A stretch of DNA of 9,188 nt from Hyphomicrobiaceae bacterium (GTDB lineage: Bacteria; Pseudomonadota; Alphaproteobacteria; Rhizobiales; JAKIUO01). The stretch lies in assembly GCA_021647535.1 (NCBI GenBank), contig JAKIUO010000118.1:1-9188 (forward strand), written 5' to 3'. Positions 6,554 to 9,188 of this stretch are shown one piece after another (within the stretch, counting starts at the first letter, position 1; the number at the start of each line of letters is the position of its first letter). Made by a program: the position numbers and the translations under genes. The notes under the pieces were generated by a model. That model saw only the letters and a program-made list of their open reading frames with translations. It did not search any database and was not told the origin of the DNA.

Positions 6554-6926
6554 GATAAACTCGAACTGTTCTTCTGGCTGAAAGGCCTGTTATGTACGTC
6601 CCCAACGACTTAATCAGCTTTGGTGAGCTGTGCTTTGTGAGAGGTCGTTTGGTGGCTCCAGATTGGCATGATTACGTTAATACCTTGCAAATATTGATGA
6701 AAATTCGTTTGCAAGCCTGACTTGGAGTACTGTTTTCTGGTGGCTTTCCTGGTGCGTCCTGGCTCGTGTCAAAAGGACACAGTATACTGGTTTAACAGGG
6801 CTATTGTTGATAGGGCGAGCAATAGTGGCTAACAAGGTAAAGAAATTCTGACAGGGTGAAAAATAAGCGTTTTTTTGCCAACAAAGAGTAATAGAGCCAA
6901 GAGCAGCAGAGTAAGGAAAGTCTCCT
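6554..6926. other. Non-coding stretch upstream of rmlA
   Basis: No convincing gene on either strand; the frames here are short, lack a ribosome site or run antisense into rmlA. It contains an 8-bp inverted repeat (6684–6715), GTGTC–AAAAG–GACAC (6766–6780) and, just after, TATACT (6783–6788), which is a good −10 for rmlA although no clear −35 lies 16–18 bases upstream. The rmlA leader would then be about 130 bases. AAGGA (6913–6917) is the rmlA ribosome-binding site. Confidence 0.5.
6684..6715. repeat. CTTGCAAA/TTTGCAAG inverted repeat
   Basis: CTTGCAAA (6684–6691) and TTTGCAAG (6708–6715) are perfect reverse complements with a 16-base AT-rich spacer. It could be an operator with half-sites 24 bases apart or a stem-loop. 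There is no T tract behind it. It lies about 70 bases upstream of the possible rmlA −10. Confidence 0.45.
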
Positions 6927-7799
<873 letters not shown>

Positions 7800-7834
7800 C
7801 GGCGTGTCTTCGCCGGGCGGGCTGCTTGTGCAGC
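7800..7834 (+). terminator. Tandem hairpins directly after rmlA
   Basis: CGGCG–TGTCTT–CGCCG (7800–7815) starts right at the rmlA stop, and GCTGC–TTGT–GCAGC (7821–7834) follows at once. Two tight GC hairpins behind a stop suggest mRNA 3'-end formation, but only AAAA follows rather than a T tract, so intrinsic termination is uncertain. Confidence 0.35.
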
Positions 7835-7874
7835 AGGCAAAATGAGTGATGCCAGCCGCCCTTTAATACCACCC

Positions 7875-7890
7875 ATAATACCAGATCACA
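7875..7890. repeat. Distant copy of the mcm-upstream arm sequence
   Basis: ATAATACCAGATCACA here is the exact reverse complement of 5247–5262, spanning most of the right arm and the 3 bases beyond it. A 16-base exact match in 9 kb is not expected by chance. Here there is only one arm, without the facing partner, and AGGGGC–TCC–GCCCCT (7897–7911) follows instead. It may be a second site for the same DNA-binding protein or a fragment of a dispersed repeat. Confidence 0.65.
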
Positions 7891-7921
7891 TAAATGAGGG
7901 GCTCCGCCCCTACGACCCGAG

Positions 7922-8122
7922 GGCAATTCAGTTCTCAGGCAACTCGCTTCGTGAATGGGCTATCGCACTTGGTCTACTCCTTGGCACATTCGGGGAAGGC
8001 CTCCCCGACGCCCTGCTTTTTTGATTTTTCAAATAGAAAAACGGGTGGTTTGGAGGGTGTCCCTCCAACGGGGTTCGGGGCTGGCCCCGTTGCGAAGCGA
8101 GTTTGACGAGAATTGAATTGCC
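7922..8122. repeat. About 200-bp hairpin-rich element with 30-bp imperfect terminal inverted repeats (MITE-like)
   Basis: The left end 7922–7951 begins GGCAATTCAGTTCTC and ends CTCGCTTCG; the right end 8093–8122 read on the minus strand begins GGCAATTCAATTCTC and ends with the same CTCGCTTCG, 25 of 30 positions matching. Inside are CGGGGA–AGGCC–TCCCCG (7991–8007), TTGGAGGG–TGT–CCCTCCAA (8050–8068) and AACGGGG…CCCCGTT (8067–8091). It has no plausible gene. These traits fit a MITE or large extragenic palindrome between convergent rmlA and trxC. I could not see a clear target-site duplication. Confidence 0.6.
7991..8022 (+). terminator. Terminator-like hairpin plus T run inside the repeat element
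   Basis: CGGGGA–AGGCC–TCCCCG (7991–8007) is followed 9 bases later by TTTTTTGATTTTT (8017–8029). The gap between stem and T run is longer than ideal. It could stop read-through from rmlA. Confidence 0.35.
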
Positions 8123-8146
8123 TTGGGCAAGCTGCATAGCAGACTG

Positions 8147-8581
8147 CTAGACATACTCCTTCAGCCAATCCACCAGCTCCTCATGATGACGCACGCCGGT
8201 CAGCCGGGCCAGTTCAACGCCTTCTTTGAATAATATGAGGGCGGGGATGCCTCTTATATTATAGACCTGCATGATTTGCGGGGCGCTTTCGGTGTCGAGT
8301 TTGGCAAAGCGCACCTTGTCGCTGATCATTTTGGCGGCCTTGGCGAATTCGGGGGCCATTTGTTTGCAGGGACCGCACCATTCAGCCCAAAAATCCACCA
8401 GTACGGGAATTTCGGATTTGGTGATGGTGCGCTTGAAGCTCTGCGCCGTCAGATCGATAGGCTCATCGGGGAACAAAGGCACGTGGCATTTGCCGCAATT
8501 GGCCTGATCTTTGGGTTTGTCATCTGGCAAGCGGTTGAGGGCCAGGCAGTTTGGGCAGACGGTTTGTACAGGGTCGCTCAT
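8147..8581 (-). CDS. trxC: Thioredoxin 2 (zinc-ribbon thioredoxin)
   Basis: Disulfide reductase of the thioredoxin family, cytoplasmic, reducing protein disulfides in oxidative stress. The 144 residues have an N-terminal zinc ribbon with two CxxC pairs (C9/C12 and C29/C32), the mark that separates TrxC from TrxA, then a thioredoxin fold (about 43–144) with the active site WCGPC (C69, C72), DFWAEW before it and the cis-proline in GIP (P113). Length and order match E. coli TrxC. The start has AAGAGA 6 bases upstream. It is divergent from the flavoprotein gene at 8694 with 112 bases between them, and convergent with rmlA across the repeat element. In E. coli trxC is OxyR-controlled; I see no clear OxyR site here. 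Confidence 0.95.
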   Translation of the reverse strand: MSDPVQTVCPNCLALNRLPDDKPKDQANCGKCHVPLFPDEPIDLTAQSFKRTITKSEIPVLVDFWAEWCGPCKQMAPEFAKAAKMISDKVRFAKLDTESAPQIMQVYNIRGIPALILFKEGVELARLTGVRHHEELVDWLKEYV

Positions 8582-8611
8582 TTTGGATCTCTTTTGTTTT
8601 GAACTGGATCA

Positions 8612-8640
8612 TTGACCCGTTCTGGCTTAAATCTTACATC
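8612..8640 (+). promoter_or_regulatory. Possible promoter for the flavoprotein gene
   Basis: TTGACC (8612–8617), a 17-base spacer and TACATC (8635–8640) lie in the 112-base gap between the divergent genes. The −35 is good and the −10 matches at 3 of 6 positions, so this is tentative. Confidence 0.35.
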
Positions 8641-8693
8641 AGTTTTTAATGATATTTGGTGCAGCAGGCAAGCATTCAAGAAGGGGTGGTATT

Positions 8694-9188
8694 ATGGCGC
8701 GCAAGGTAAAGGTCTGTGTGATTGGTTCGGGGTCAACGGGATTGTTTTCGCTGGGGCAAGTGCGCAAGGGCACCAAGGATTTTGTGGTTGTTGATGGCGG
8801 TATCCTGGGGACGACGTGCGCCCGGGTGGGCTGTATGCCCTCAAAAGCGCTCATTCAGGCGACGGAAGATGTGCATCACGCGAGCGCGCTGGCCGCGCAG
8901 GGCATTGCGGGCGGTGAGGGCATCAGCGCTGATATGGCCAAGGTGATGGCTCATGTGCGCGAGATGCGCGATGGGTTTGCCGGCATGGTGGTGAAGCGCT
9001 CCTCAATGGGGTTGGGTGACAAGCTGATCCGCCACAATGCGCAGTTTATCGCAGCCAATGTCGTGCGGGTTGGCGAAGAAGAAATCGAGGCGGAAAAATT
9101 CATTCTGGCGGTGGGCTCGCGCCCGGTGATGCCTGCCCCGTGGGAGCAATTTTCTGAGCTGCTGATGACGACGGACGAATTTTTCGAG
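8694..9188 (+). CDS. Dihydrolipoamide dehydrogenase-like FAD disulfide oxidoreductase, 3' end cut by window
   Basis: Class-I pyridine nucleotide-disulfide oxidoreductase; the first 165 codons are seen and the frame is open at the window edge. The N-terminal Rossmann fold has VCVIGSGSTG (7–16, GxGxxG with G11, G13, G16), and the second strand ends VVVD (31–34), with D34 where most members have glutamate. The redox disulfide is C42–C47 in GTTCARVGCMPSK (39–51). FILAVGSRP marks the end of the first FAD segment. This C-x4-C site is shared by dihydrolipoamide dehydrogenase, glutathione reductase and mercuric reductase; the ARVGCMPSK form recalls the divergent stand-alone Lpd-like branch rather than a pyruvate dehydrogenase E3, and no E1/E2 genes are near. 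The start has AAGGGG (8681–8686) 7 bases upstream. The NAD(P) and dimer domains lie outside, so the substrate cannot be told. Confidence 0.85.
   Translation, partial: MARKVKVCVIGSGSTGLFSLGQVRKGTKDFVVVDGGILGTTCARVGCMPSKALIQATEDVHHASALAAQGIAGGEGISADMAKVMAHVREMRDGFAGMVVKRSSMGLGDKLIRHNAQFIAANVVRVGEEEIEAEKFILAVGSRPVMPAPWEQFSELLMTTDEFFE

Noticed and set aside
7842..8168. Several 60–73 codon frames across the hairpin-rich region
   Set aside because: They run through the inverted-repeat element in competing frames, so they are by-products of the repeat rather than genes.

Overview
The window looks like part of an alphaproteobacterial chromosome. The reasons are the mcm–pccB–pccA propionate cluster, a CueR/HmrR-type copper regulator, an RmlA with family-typical motifs, a zinc-ribbon thioredoxin 2, and moderate GC with many GGC/GCC/CTG codons. 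The class assignment is inference; there is no rRNA or tRNA to fix it.

Layout. Bases 1–5183 lie on the minus strand and encode, in transcription order, methylmalonyl-CoA mutase (mcm, 5183–3003), the beta subunit of propionyl-CoA carboxylase (pccB, 2744–1212) and its biotin carboxylase alpha subunit (pccA, 1203 to beyond base 1, cut by the window edge). Together they take propionyl-CoA to methylmalonyl-CoA to succinyl-CoA. No methylmalonyl-CoA epimerase or MeaB chaperone gene is inside the window. The 258-base mcm–pccB gap holds two inverted copies of a G/C-rich palindromic intergenic repeat. Upstream of mcm is a perfect 16-bp inverted repeat; a 16-bp sequence spanning most of one arm recurs near 7880.

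Bases 5457–6362 on the plus strand carry a copper unit: a MerR-family regulator with the CueR copper-site residues, followed by a small membrane-anchored, histidine-rich c-type cytochrome. The gap between them contains a well-matched CueR operator/promoter (TTGAC, a split dyad with 7-bp spacer, 19-bp promoter spacer). A probable small two-helix membrane protein is encoded tail to tail with the cytochrome (6553–6359, minus).

Bases 6554–6926 hold no convincing gene. rmlA (6927–7799, plus) makes dTDP-glucose and stands without the other dTDP-rhamnose genes here. Bases 7800–8146 are non-coding and rich in hairpins, including a roughly 200-bp element bounded by imperfect 30-bp inverted repeats (7922–8122), which looks like a MITE or a large palindromic repeat.

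The last part has two divergent redox genes: thioredoxin 2 (trxC, 8581–8147, minus) and the start of a dihydrolipoamide-dehydrogenase-like flavoprotein (8694 to the window end, plus). Overall the window looks like ordinary core metabolism plus a small copper-response unit. I see no phage, CRISPR, toxin or defence system. The parts most worth following are the copper-controlled cytochrome, the shared mcm-upstream motif and the inverted-repeat element.
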